NCBI GenBank assembly: GCA_028015205.1
Contig: CM051515.1
Location: forward strand, 13,038,001 to 13,102,000
DNA: 64,000 bases
Source of the DNA: Mytilisepta virgata
Taxonomy: Eukaryota > Mollusca > Bivalvia > Mytilida > Mytilidae
Direction of reading: 5' to 3'
Of the stretch, positions 34,001 through 49,000 are shown piece after piece. Position 1 is the stretch's first letter. Each line of letters begins with the position of its first letter. Below the pieces are notes generated by a model. The model saw only the letters and a list, made by a program, of their open reading frames with translations. It did no database searches and had not been told where the DNA came from. The position numbers were made by a program, and so were the translations under genes.

Positions 34001-37000
34001 AAAATATAATTGCTTAAAAGAAAGAGAAAAGAAATATTTATAGACTGAAATAAAAAGATAAGGTTTTCTTGGTAAGAAATTAATAGTCGTTAAAAACTGC
34101 TGATAAGTGTCATTCCGGACAAAATTTCCAAATTGTTTACTCATACAAGATAGTCGATGCTATAACGACTCACAGTGGTATCCAGTGTTACAATAGCGGA
34201 GTTTTGAAATGATATGATTTCGAGTGTGCCCTCTTACAAATGTAAAGAATTATTTTATTTGTCTTTATTCACTACCTAAAATGTAGAAATATAACTTGCT
34301 GATGCTATGTTATGTTTTCTTAGGAATATGCAATGGAACTCGATTTGTTAAAACGTTTGGAGAAAAGCATTATGTATTCGTCGATTACAGTACTACACAA
34401 TTACTTTCACTTGATGACTGCATGAATACATACGGTGGCATTCTTGCTGAAATAAGAAACGCAGAAATTCAAAACTTCCTTAGAAGTTCAATGTTAGAAT
34501 TAGGGTTGGATCGGGATGTATATTTTGGTGCCTGGAGAATTAGTTCATGGATGTGGCAAAACGGTATAGTATTTATGATAACATATAGATGCTAATGATA
34601 GACATTGAACGAGGTCAATATGATATATATGGACCTGGTGGTGTGATATCGACAAAGGACGAAATCCGAGATCACCATCACCATCAAAACCTATTGAACG
34701 AATACATGTATTACATATGTACGATATTTTTGTAAAACGAAATACTATTCCATATCTTCTCTCAGAGTTAAAATTTACTTTGAAATAGATAGATCGAGTC
34801 CATAAAAAATATATCTTAGTGAACCAATATCATATAGCCATATAGAGTACAAATATACCTAAGGATCAAACCAAAAAACGCAATCCAATAGACAGAAAAC
34901 CCGGGCAGACAAATGAACAACCACAAGAACAACAAATAAACACAGAAAACTAATAACATTAAGCAACACGAACTCATATAAAAACCAGGAGTGAACTCAA
35001 GTGCCTGCTCCGTATACGGCACCCGTCGTGAAATTCAACAACGTCAATTCGGTGGTAGTCACAAATCGGTAGAGTTACATGAAGTGTTACGACAGTGGGA
35101 ACAGGTCCAACATCATCTTAAATATCGGAACACTGTATCGCTCAATCAATTCGTGATGACGACCGTTAAAATTTCCTAAGTGAAATGTCGCACGCTACTG
35201 GTGTCACCTAACGTTACACGCTTAAAGACGTTTGCACAAACGTTAGAATATTTGTTTTTGCCCTATATAAGATTTTCTTTAGGATTATCTGTAATTACTT
35301 TTCCTTGGTGATTCTTTCGTTCGACGATCTGTCACTTTCTTCCCGTATGTTCTTTTTTATCGCTTCTTTTGTATTTGTTTTGTTCTTTTTGAGTTAATTT
35401 GCGATTTTTCATTCACGATTTTGTTTTTTGTTCCCTTCGCTTTTGATTTTTTGCTCCCGAGTTTTTCCCGAGAACTCATTTCGATATTTTTTTCGTTTTT
35501 TATTCCATGTTTTTATTTATTTTTATTTTTTTTCATAAAATGAAAATTTACATTTATTTCCGTTTGATTTTTTGTATGCTTTAGATATTTTTTTATTGTA
35601 ACCAGTAGCCGATTCTGATTTTCCTGAATAACGATTCAAAATAAGTCATATTACTGTATTTTGCTTATCTTTTTCATTTTATTATTAATTATCTCATGTA
35701 TTTGTCTACGTGTCGATCTATTTTTGTAATTTCTTTTCGAAATTATATGACAGTTTAACGTAACGTTCCATCAATGTGTATATTTCATTACAGAACGTCA
35801 AAATCGTATGTGGAGACATCAATTCGGACATTATAGTTTTATCTGATATTCTCATATTGTAGAATAAATTCATGATAATTCCATATCAAAATAGAGATAA
35901 ATGTTTGTACTTTTATCCCCTATAATATGTTTTATACAGCGAATAAAATGTATTAAATGAATATCATAATAAAACATAAAAACGTTACTCTGCGTCAAGT
36001 TCTTTTGAAGGGAAAAAAATGTTGGACATTGCTATTAAACTCGCATAAAAAGAATTTGTTTTTAGAATCATTGATTTTTGCACGAAGTAAAAGTGTGACT
36101 GCACTTTTTCGTGCATGGGAAACATAATATGTATCATCTGGATCCCTTGCTAGCTCACCTGTCCTAAAAGGACATGTGAGCTTTTGCCATCACTTTGCGT
36201 CCGTCGTCCGTCGTAAACTTTTTCAAAGATCTTCTCCTCCGAAACCACTGAACCAATTACAGCCATACTAAGTATAAATGATCCTTAGGGTATCTAGTAT
36301 AAATTTATGTTTTATTTTATTGTCCTTCGAGAAACATGGCCGCCATGGCTCAAAATAGAACATAGGGGTAGACTGCAGTTTTTGGCTTATATCTCAAAAA
36401 CTAAAGCATTTAAGGCAAAACTGACAGGGGTAAAATGTTCATCATGTCAAGATCTACCTGCTATGAAATTTTCAGACGAATGAGTCAACCCTTTGTTGGA
36501 TTATTGTCCCTGAATTGTTAATTTTAATGATATTGTGCCGTTTTAGGTTGTTATCTTGAATATTATTATAGATAAGGACAAACTGTAAACAGAAAAATGT
36601 TCAGCAAAGTACGGTCTACAAAAAAGTCAAATGACCAAAATCATCAATTGACCCCTTATAGGAGTTTTTGCCCTTTAAATACAATTTTTCACATTGTTTT
36701 CGGCATCTTTGTGAACTTTTAAAAATCTTCTTCTCTGAAACTACAGAATCAATTTCAGCCAAACTTAGGCTGAAAAATCCTTAGGGTATCTAGTATAAAT
36801 TTTATGTTTTATTTTCTAGTCCGTCGTGAAACATGACTGCCTTGGCTAAAAATAGAAAATAGGTGAAAATGCACTTTTTTGGCTCATATCTCGAACACTT
36901 AAGTAGTTAGGGCAAAACTGACAAATAGTAAAAATGTTTATGAGGTCAAGATCTACCTGCCATGAAATTTTCAGACGAATCAGTCAATTCATTTTTATGT

Positions 37001-40000
37001 GATTGCCCCTGAATTGTTAACTTTAAAGAAATTTTGCAGTTTTAGGTTATTAGCTTGAATATTATTATAAAGACAAACTGTAAACAGCAAAAATGTTCAG
37101 CAAAGTAAGATCTACAAATAAGTCAACATGACCAACATCGCCAATTAACGCCTTATAGGAGTTTTTGCCCTGAAGGATTATTTACGTGTAAACATAAAAT
37201 AATGGTCTGACATGTTCCACAGATGTTTAGGCCATAATTTGAAATTAATTAAATGGTAGCTGTACAAGTAAAATGGATGGTCAAGGGTCAAGGTCATTGA
37301 AAATTTCCATATCAACCGATGAAAGAGTCCATAGCAACCGATGAAAAAGTCCCCAGCAACCATATATATTTGGGTTAAGGACCTTTTAATTTACCTGTAC
37401 AAGTCAAAAAGAAAGGTCAAGAGTCAAGGTCATTGTAAAGTCCATAGCAACTGATGAAAAAGTCCCTTTCAACCATATATATTTGAGTTCATGACCCTAC
37501 AATTTACCTGTTCAAGTCAAAATGGAAGGTCAAGAGTCATTGCCATTGAAAAAGTTCATAGCAACCGATGAAAAAGTCCCTAGCAACTAGATATATTTGT
37601 GTTAAGGACCTGTTAATTTACCTGCGCAAGTCAAAATGGAAGGTTAAGAGTCAATGTCATTGAAAAAGTCCATAGCAGCAAATGAAAAAGTGCCTAGCAA
37701 CGATATATATTTGTGTTCAGGATTCTATATTTTAGCTGTATTAAGGAGAAAATTGCGACGATATACATTAAATAGTAAAAATAATCATTGATGCAAGATC
37801 TACACAAAAGATAACAGGTGAGAGATTCAGGCTCTTGGGAGCCTCTTGTTTCGGAATTCCGTCATTTTGAAGAAAAAACGGAATTACGTCATCGACAAAT
37901 TATAAAGTGCTTGTTCGGGACAATTTTGTGCATCGTTTGGTTGACTTTTTGGTTTGCTTCTTACGAAATTCAGAATTTCAAGAAACTTAAACCGGACAAG
38001 TAAATAATGTCCAAAAATGAAGTTTAATTGATTTTTGCATATTGAAAATAGCATGTAACATATACAATTGCAATATTTTGAAAGTACAATAAACAAAGCT
38101 TTAAAATGATATATAAAACTTTAATAGACACAATAGACATTATACAAAACCTCATTGTCATGATTTTTCTATCAAAGGCCTTCTCCCTTTCATACAAAAA
38201 CCATTATGTCTTCATCACATTCGCACTAAATTATATTATTTACCCCTCCGAAAGCTACACACTTTATATCAAGCCTGCTTAGACAGTAGAACTACTGATT
38301 CCAATTCACCTGAATACAAACTTACCTCTGTTGTGTTGGATATTGGACGTCTCCGGCTTTTCAAACCAGTTGGTACCCATGAAATTGAACAAGACAACCG
38401 TTCTTTTCTTCCACTCTTTTTTGCCAACAAAAGTTTAAATGCCGTAAATCTTGGCAATATCCTTCATCACAAATAGGTCCGATTAACAGTTCCGCCTTAT
38501 TTCAAAGATCAGTCCGTTCCCATTATTTCTTATACCTATACTACACCCAATGCATCAACAATATTTAATCACAAACGTGCATTGAAGGACCTCAAAATCG
38601 ATGATCTCAAAGCTAATCCACCTGATTGTTCTTGCAACAATTCTCCATTCAAATATAGTCATGCTGGCCATGTCATCACAGGAGACTTAAATATCATAGA
38701 CAATGAGTTTCTTCGTGATGTCCTTGCAAAAGGTCCTAAGTATCGCGAACCCTTATCCATAAGTTGGAAATATAATTTCAAACTATTGATGGATGCTGTG
38801 GAGGACTATGCCAGAAAATGGACAAAACGTGAACAAGGGCCACTAGATTCACTTTCATAGTGGGTTAAAGCTGTGAGATCGTTGATTCAAGTCCGAATTG
38901 ATAAACTTAGAAGGTCTATGAGTAAAAAAAGGAACATCAGTCTTCAGCAACCCCGATGCTGCCAAGACATTGTCCGCCGTTCATGACAAATAAGGTGTTG
39001 TTCCTGCAGACAAGGCCCCTAATAACATCGTTTTTGTATGCAAAAGCTACTATATTCAATGCTTGATTATGAACTAGGGATTGTTAGTTCACTTGGCAAC
39101 CTTACTTATAAAGCTACTACACTTTCAAAGGAAGAAATAACCGACAATAATAGATCGGCCTGATCGTCATTTGGTATTTCCATCAAAGATGATGATTGTG
39201 ATCTTCCTACCTTGTACTGGATACCCAAGTTACATAAGTGTCCATACAAACAACTCTTTATAGCTGGATCTGCAAGTGTTCCACCAAACCATCTCAACTT
39301 CTAACTTCTATTTTAACAGCTGTCAAAACGGGCCTCAAAAGTTATTGTGAGACAAGCTATTCATGAAGTGGTATCAATCAAATGTGGATATTAAAGAACT
39401 CCAAAGACGTAAAGGATATTTTACGTTCTCGGTTCATTTCAGTCTGTAACAGCATAAAAACATTTGATTTCTCTACCCTCTATATTACCATTCCTCATTC
39501 ACAACTGAAGGAGAAGTTGAAAGATCTAATCCATCGATTCTTTCAAAATAAAAATGGCAACAGATACACATACCTTGTCATAAGTAGAGATAAATCATAC
39601 TTTGTTAAAAACCACTCTAAATCTAACAAAAAATACACAGAGGACGAAATTGTCCTGATGATTGAATTTTTGATCTACAACATATTTGTTCAATTTGGTG
39701 GTCGTGTTTTCTAACAGACAATTCACATTCCTATGGGTACTAATTGTGCGCCACTACTGGCCGACTTGTTCCTTTACTCATACGAGGCAGACTTCCTTGA
39801 CTGGCTTCTTAAGGAAAAACAGAAGAAGTTAGCCAGTAACTTTAATGTCAGCTTCCGCTACATAGATGATGTTTTGTCACTCAACAATTCACGTTTTGGG
39901 AATTTCTGACATCTCATCTATCCCAATGAGCTCGAAATTCAGGATACCACAGACACTGCCAAGTCTGCATCTTATCTGACCTTCAGCTCGAAATTGACAC

Positions 40001-43000
40001 CAGAGGAAGATTGAATACAAAACTTTACGACAAACGGGATGACCTTGACTTTCCAATCGTCAACTTCCCATTTTTGAGCGGCAATATTCCAGACGCGCCG
40101 GCGTATGGAGTATATATTTCACAACTCATACGTTATTCCAGAGCTTGTGACATATACATTGACTTCCTGGACAGAGCCCGGCTCCTGAGAGAAAAGTTGC
40201 TCAGACGGGGTACGTTGCTCCTAAGCTGAAGTCATCCTTATTAAAGTTTTATCGGCGTCATCATGACTTGGTTGACAGGTATGAAAAAACCGTTTCCCAA
40301 ATGAAAATGGACCTGTTCAATTGATATTATCCTTTCCTCATACCAGATTTTACTGGGCAGCAAGGCGGGTGTCCTGCAGGAAGCAGAGACTGCTTACTCT
40401 TCCGGATCACCCGAGTCTACCCCCGTTTTTTTGGTGGGGTCCATGTTGTTCATATGTTTTTAGTTTTTAATTGTAGTGCATGTATTGTTTTGGTCTTGTC
40501 TTCGTTGTTCTCCGGAGTTTGTCAGTTGTTACGATTTTTCTCTCCTTCGTGTGTCCCTTTGGTATTTCTTGACTTTACTTAATATATTAATTTTAATGTT
40601 TATTACTTAATGAAATGAATCTGTCTTGTCCGAGATTTCACCGCAGTATCGTGCGACGTTTCTAAGTGATGACATCAACTTATCCCTGATAAAACCTTGA
40701 ACATGCCTTTATGATATTAGAAACTAGACATTGAACATAGATATGAGGTGTGTGTTTTAGATGGATTATATTTATTGACATTTAATATTAACAGCATTCA
40801 GAAACAAGCAAAACTGTTTTTTTATAAATCTGTTACCTTATTATTTATACAGCCATGTTATACAAAAAAAAATGAAAACATGTAACATTTTCACTCAACA
40901 CATCTCGAGGCAAATACGCTACCTGGAGACTTGGTTTGATGCAATGATATTTGATGTTTTATTTATTTTTTTTATATATACCCTCACCGTGCAACACTAA
41001 CAGCTTTTAAATGGATACTTTGAAATCTTGAAAACACATTTAACGAAAAAGAACCGGAACAGATAATTACTAATTCCCAAACAGAGGAGCACTAACAAAA
41101 ATTACTGATAATTATTCGATTAATATTAAAATAAGTATAATATTTATAGATTAATACATGACCGAATTGATATTGCCATAGTAAGTCTGCATGGGATGTG
41201 CTAATAATGCGCAGATGCAAAACCATCAAATTTAGTTCTTATTATACGATAATCATTATTTTATTCATCCAACAGATGAACCCATCTCTTATAGTGACTG
41301 GGCACCAGATGAAACAGACGTCTGTATGATATTTTGTTGGGACAACTGTGCTGTATTGAATATTAAATCGAATAAATGGCACGCTGTTAACTGTCTCGAA
41401 CTTCATGTGTACATATGTGAATATAGTACGTATGTATGCCTCGTTGGCTGAGTGGTCATAACATATTACCACTAGTTATGAGTTTGAATCTTAAATATAG
41501 CAAAAAGGTATTCGACTTTGAGCTTAAGGATGATCGCTGGTCTAATAGGAAATAAATAGGATTTGAAATAGGTGTTTTAGTTTGAGAGAACATATGAAAC
41601 AAATAAGCAAGAAAAAAATATAGGTTCATGGGCTCATTTTAGAGCTATAAGGATTTGACAAATTGCAGGAAATGGGTTTTCTCTGGATTTTTCCTCGTCG
41701 TTGCATTGGCAACTTCAGTCTGTCAAAAATGTATGAAAAAATAAAAAATATTTTATACGATTTTGTCAATTACCATTTCACGGTATATATGATTGAATTA
41801 TAAAAGAAAAAGTAGGGGTTCATGGGCAAAAAAAAAAATCATGTTTAAGAAATAGATAAAAGCAAAGGATTTCAAAAGTCTGACAAAAAGACCAAAACAT
41901 TCCCACGAGCATCCTTAATTGACAAGGATTAACTATTTTCCTGTTGAAAGTCGGGTGAATTAAATGAGGGCTGCGGTGATAATTATGCCAATAGTGATGT
42001 AAAGACCCCAAAACACCTAACGATATTTGTTTATTATCCTTTTTTAACTGAATAAAACCAGTTGAAAATAATTACATTTTCACTTTGGTAGCATCGGCAG
42101 ATTAATTCGTTTTAATTATAAACACGAAATAAAGATTTGACATATATATTTCAGATATTTAAAATGTACTGAATGTGTCATTGTAAAAGATATGGAAAAA
42201 AAGATAATATCGAATTAATTCATGAAACAAAATACCTATATTTACTTCGCAAAAGTCTAATCATAGAAGGAGCGCTTTTAGGGCTGGTTTCAATTTAAAG
42301 ATGCTTGCTGGTCATGTTTTGGTCTTTTTGTCAGATTTTCGGAATCCTCGGGTTTTATCCATTTCTTAAACATGAAATTTTTTGCCCATGAACACCCACT
42401 TTTTCTTTTATAATTCAATCATATATACCTTAAAATGGTATTTGACAAAATTTTATGAAATCCTTTTTATTTTTTCATACATTTTTGACAGACTGAAGTT
42501 GTCAATGCAAAGACAATGAAAAATCCAGAGAAAACCCATTTCCTGCAAATTTTCAAGGCCTTATAGCTCTAAAATGAGCACATGAATCTATATTTTTTTC
42601 TTGCCTATTTGTTTACTATTCATATGTTCTCTCAAACTAAAACACCTATTTCAAATCCTATTTATTTCCTATTAGACCAGCAATCATCCTTAAAAGATCT
42701 CAGTCATCACGGAAAAAAATCTAGTACCACAAGTTTGATACGTCCCTATTCTTCAGCTAATCTCCGATTTCAGTAGGAGATGACCGTTTGAAAATCAAAG
42801 AACACGAACTCATAATCGCACAACTTTTTACAATCAAATGCGTCTTTGAAGAAATACATAATACTTGTAAGTGGTCCCTGTTTCATAATTATCCCAAAAG
42901 ATTATATTTTACACAATATTAAGAAAGATTGGCCAATAAAATTTTAAAAAGTGATATTGGACTAATATAGCTTATTAGTGTCAATTACATAGATAAAAGA

Positions 43001-46000
43001 CAAAAATTTTGTAAGTGTCTGTTGACTATAATTTCTTAGTGTTTATTTATAATCTTGACTTAGTACCCGATGTTTATTGATTTGAGCTAAAAGAAATTAA
43101 AATTAAGATTAAAATAAATTTAATTTAATTAACCCCATCACACCTCATTAACTCCACATACTATTCTGTTTCTTTTCAATTGTAAAAGTCTTTACTTGCA
43201 TATCTTTTGCGCATGCTTAGTGGATAAGGGGCTCACAAATTAGAATTTTAAATGCTTACCTCATGTAAATAAGCCCCTCTTGAATCACAAACTGGAGTGC
43301 TCCTAAAAAACAGGAGGAAGTTACTGAAAAGAAGAAGCTTAGAAATAATAATCGAAACCGTAACGGAACGGGAACCAACCACTGAACTCCGATATTTCGG
43401 ATTTATTAAATTAAGCCACCTTAATTAAAGCAATTACTATATGAAATTAGAAAGTATACTTAGTATTACATGCACTAACTATTTATTATTATATAATATT
43501 TCTGACGGTCGTCGGCTCTGAGGTAAAACGGCTAGAAAATTTATTAGTATAGAAGATTAGTTTGGCGTTTTGTTTACATATATTACAGTGGGGAATAGTT
43601 CTAAAAAAATGCCTGATTTCATCGAAAATGTAACAGATTTCATATCCGATAAAAATTTCACATTGCATGGATTAAGTCATCACGACCACAAATGATAATA
43701 CCCGTAAATCATATTAAAAACCCGTTCACGACAGATAAAAACAAAGACAAGTGACCTCTCGCGTATCACAAACGAACAAATAGGACAATTTATGTCAACT
43801 GCTTAAAGATAACATGTACATCTAAAAAATCAATAACAGTTTCAATTTAATGAAAACGTTTTATTTAACGTCTGGCGTCCCAGAATCCAAACAATATCGC
43901 TGCTATTACTAACAATTAGAAAAAAGTGTGAATTTTAAAAATATTCTTTTATGAAACTACATGGCGAAAAGGAATGAAACTGAGATGGCCCCTGTGAGGT
44001 CAATTTTCAAAATTGTGTTCGATAACCTGGATGAAAAAAGTTTTAAGATGGCTGCAACAACCAAATTTCGGAACCTATGGCAACAATGGTCCTCTTTTTG
44101 AATTCTGTTTCAGACTGATCACCCACAATGTCCACCACGATGGGCGTCATAGGTAGTTTTATGTAATTTATACTACATTCAGTAGCATTAATAAACAACA
44201 AAATGGATAACAGGAAAGGTCAGCATTTTTTTTACAAGCATTTTTTTATTTTACAAAAGATGTCTATAAATACAAAAATTCAACCGTATATATAGTATAG
44301 TGTTATTAAATGGATATTTTCATAAATCCTGTATTATGTCCAAATCAGTCGTATTGGGTCAAGGCCAGCTATACAGCTGATCGAGGCACAATACAACTTT
44401 ACGAGGACATAACACAGGCTTTATGTGAAAATACCTATTTTATGACACCTTTATTAACCAATGACCTGAAATTACAGTAAATTTTAAAAATTTTTATTGT
44501 GGTCATAATTATCAGGCAAATATATTGTCGTTCAGGTTATTTTTTTCCAACGGGAACAAAACATAATCTATTTTTCAATAGAGAACAGAATTGGGAAGCT
44601 CATACAGCATTTGTACAGGGCCGATTTCCGGTATTAATTTTTACCTGCGTCACCAACGGTGAAAGCAGGTCTAGTAACCGCTCGACTCCGTCCGTCCGTC
44701 CGTCCGTCCGTCACGCTTAGGGGTACATACTTTGTGTAATCTGAAACTCAGACTGTATTGAACCAATATTTTTAAAACTATTCATTGTGTTTATATACAT
44801 ATTGAAGATGTGCAACTCCTGTTTTGGACAAATTTGATAAATTTTTACTATGGAAATTTAGCATGTTGAACTTATTCATTTTTCAGCAATACATGCTATG
44901 AACGGTGCATACTTTGTGTAATCCGTAATTCCTACTGTATTAAACCAATATCTTTTAAACTTTCCATAGTGTATATATACATATCGAAAATGTGCACCTC
45001 CTATTTGGGGCAAATTTGAAAAATTTGTACTATGAATTTTTGCATGTTGAACTTAGCCTGACAAACATATGATGTTGACGCAGGTCAACCATGTAATTGG
45101 GAATGTAATACAGTGCTCGGCCCTGTACAAATGCCAGCTTTCAAGAACTCCCTGTTATATTAAATGGTCCATTTATAATTTATTTTAAGTCATTGGTTAA
45201 TAATATAATATATTAACATTTTGCAGCTGCAGAGACTAATAATGACTACAACATTTCGACAGCAGAAACTAAAATTACCACCTCAAATTATAACAGCAGT
45301 CGAAATTCAAAGAAAAGTGAGTACAGCGATTAAAAGTTGTTTTGTTTTCTACGATTGTGTCTACGTGTGTCATTCATGATATTGCTTGCATTACTTTTGT
45401 ATTGAATTAAAGTAACGATGTATAACAAGAAAACATCTCAATGAAAACAATGTTTTGATATAAAACTAATTACTATTCAGCAGTTTTAATGCAGTTACAT
45501 GCTCCTTAGAAATGGATGTTCGTAGGTTTTCATTTTTACAAATGAAAATTCCAATTTGATCTCCCTTAAACTTGCACTAACCTCTTTCGGATTTATATAT
45601 ACAATGTGTAGATACAATATAAATATTAGGGACGAGATCAAAAGTTCAATGTAGGATAAAAAACTTAATTCAAATAGTTTGGGGTGGGGGTAAAAATCGC
45701 TGCAAGTTTTGTTATCCGACATCGATTTTCGGATTGAAAAAGTACGGATTCAAGTGATGTCCAAGTCAATATACAGAACAAACATACATTATTGAGTAAA
45801 AACAGGACCCATGATACAAAACGTATACTCTCAAAGCATATGCCTATATTGGTCAATCAATTTTTCCCAAATTAAGTTAAGAGGGGGGGGGGGGGGGGGG
45901 TCAGTGAAAAAACTATGTGAATGAAGTTTTTTATCCTACATTGAACTTTTGATCTCTTCCCTAATTGTTTGAAAAATACAACGTTGACAAACAAAACATA

Positions 46001-49000
46001 ATCTTAATGCACGGATATATGTACATAATAGGTAATCGTTATATCAGTCCTACAGAAAGGTAAATTAAGTTTAGCAATCAAACATAAACTTCATGTATTC
46101 ACCTAATATTAATTTATTAGATAACAATTGATTATTAAAAAATGTTTGATTTCATCGAAAATGTAACAAATTTCACATCGCATGGATTATGTACGTTATC
46201 AGGGCCATAGATGATAATACCCGTAAATCATATTAATTTTTGTTTTATAGAAAATAATTTCAACCAACATTTGAAGCTAGAATTGCGTAGATAAAGCTTT
46301 CCCAGTTTGAAGCACACTGTATTTTGCTTGTTACGTCAATCAAAATAAGCTAGATAAGCTAGAACTTTTCCGACGTCATTTCCATTACGTCCAATGGAAC
46401 ATCCGGCACATTCGAAAAAAGTACCTGGTCTGTTGTTGTTCGGATACGGATGAAAGAAAATTGTAGTCCCTATGGTAAATGTATTGACCCAAAGAAGATG
46501 AGTGAAAAGTAGTTTTTTCCTTTTCTCAGTATCATGATTTGTGTAAAAAACAAAAACAAAAACAAAATGAAAAAAATTTTCTGTTGTATGTAATTAAAAG
46601 TTTTTATCTGTTTGTAATGTAAATGTAGCAATGTTTACAGTGGAAACCGCCGATAATAACACTTGCTGCAGGAATAGTTCGAGAACCAGTCCTACTACGG
46701 AAGGTATTTTTCAAATAAATTATGCAGACTTCACCTAAACATACACAAATTGTTGTAAAACAAACTATTATCATGATTATACGAAATGTAAGCTTTATGC
46801 ACATCTGGACAAATTTAACTTCGCAAGTACAATGAGTACCAATGAACTATTTTAAAAGCTTACATGGTTTAGGAAGTAAACATATCCTACAACAGAAATC
46901 GAGAGTAGAGACATATAGCGATTTGATATCCCTTAAAATAATTTAAACAAACGTCGGAATACCATGTTATTTCCACTACATGTACCAATCTTAAAAATGT
47001 TAATATGGATATTTAAGGGTATTTGGTAACAACTGCAGGGGCGACGATTGGAACAGTAGTTAGTGTAGTCACAGTTGTTCAGTTTTTGAAATTTTTCAAA
47101 ACTAGGAACAGAGTCATGGATCAAAGCATTTCAATATGCAATGAAATGGTAAGTATATATAAGGAGCTTCAGGTTGTTATTTTACAGATACAATCCACCA
47201 GTAAAGTCTCGGATGTGTTTCACTAATATTATTACGACTATGGTTAATTAGAAACTAATTTGACAGTGAAGACTAGTCCGTATGTGTTTTCCTTTCCGTA
47301 TTGTGTCTGGGAGTCCAGTCCTTGGATTCATATGGCCACCATTACTAAAATAGAAAAACCAACACACATTATTTAAAAAATCCACACTGAATACACTTTG
47401 ACTATTGAAGGCAAAATTTGGCAAAGGGGTCAATCTAAATAAACAAGAAAATGGATAAGAGGAAAGGTCAACAATGACATACCGATCAATCAAAGCATCC
47501 CAACTGACAGAACAAAAAATAACATAAACGAGTACAAAACACAAATATTAACACAACAGACATGAAAGAGAGTCATGAAAGCCTGACTTGTTACAGACAC
47601 TGAATAGTGGTGGGTTTAAACCGTTTTTATGGGTATCCAAAACTCCCCTTATCTATCCTAACACTCTAGCTGATGTATAAAACACACTATAAAAACCAAT
47701 CCAATATGATTACCAACAAGGTGACCACTTGTTAGAACTGAACATTAGAGTGGACGGTACATAATTTAGATAACAGTGACACAACTCGGTTTTTGTGTTG
47801 ATGATGTGTTGACACAGCGAGATGTTTTGGGTCTCCTGTGACAATGAGATAGGTGCCTGTCTGCAAATGCGCACAAAACAATGATGCATAAAGTGTCAAA
47901 ATAGGACCACAATCTATGGGCACTAACTCCAGCAACAAAGACTTTGGTTGCCGCGATATATGTTTTAATAAGTCCAGGAATAAATATTATAACTTTTACA
48001 GAGATGGCGTACGTTCAGTTCAATACTGAAATCCAATCTGATTTATAAAAAAAATATACAAAGTATTTATACAAACGTGATGACTTTAACTTTCCTATTG
48101 TTAACTTTCCCTTCTTGAGTAGCATTATACCAGTTTGTCAGCTTATCCGATATTCAAGGGCATGCGCGAGATACCATGACTTTCAAAGAAAATTACTGAT
48201 GTCACAAATGCTTCTTAACCAGGGCTTTATCAGGGATACGTTTAAGTCATCACTTAGGAAATTTTACGGTCGTCATCACGAATTGATTGACCGTTACAGT
48301 GTTCCAATATCTAAGATGATGTTGGACCTGTTCCCACTCTCGTAAGATTTCATAACCGATTTGTGACTAACACCGGATTGAGTTTGTTGAACTTTACGAC
48401 GGTTGCCATATACGGAGCAGGAAGTGCTTACCCTTCCAAAGCACCTGAGTTCACTCCTGGTTTTTATAGGAGTTTGTGTCGGTTTTTAGTTTTCAGTATT
48501 TATTTGTTGTGTTTGTGGTTGTTCATTTTTCTTCCCGAGATTTGTCTGTCTAATGTATTATGTTTTTTGGATTGCTCCTCTTTATACGAAATAAAATTAC
48601 TCGCGTTGACATGACAAATGTTTGATTTGAAAGGTGAATAAACTCAATTAACAGTTGATGGATAATTTAGCCCAAGGTGTAACAACAAATAAGAATAAGT
48701 AAAAAGAGGAACATGATTAGACAGACTATAGTGAATGAAATCGCTAATGGACAAACATGTCAAAACATAAAAAAGGATTTATATTACATTACGATATGGC
48801 GGGATTAACTCAATTGTCCGAAACATGTAATAAACTCTAAAACAATCAAAATAGTTGTTATAAAATCAAAATAGAAAATATTAAAGTCCAATATTATTCA
48901 AGTCCAAAAATAAATTAATGTTCCGAAAAGATCTAATAAAATGTTGTAAAGTCCAAAAAACACTAATACGTTGTTTTGTCAGTTTGTTATTTTTCACCCC

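Noticed and set aside
34302..34323. Alternative lectin start giving MLCYVFLG
   Set aside because: Too short for a signal peptide, and it overlaps a good acceptor (TTTTCTTAG). Kept only as a fallback.
45495..45856. Minus frames near lectin exon 4
   Set aside because: They fall within the 45625-45965 MITE.
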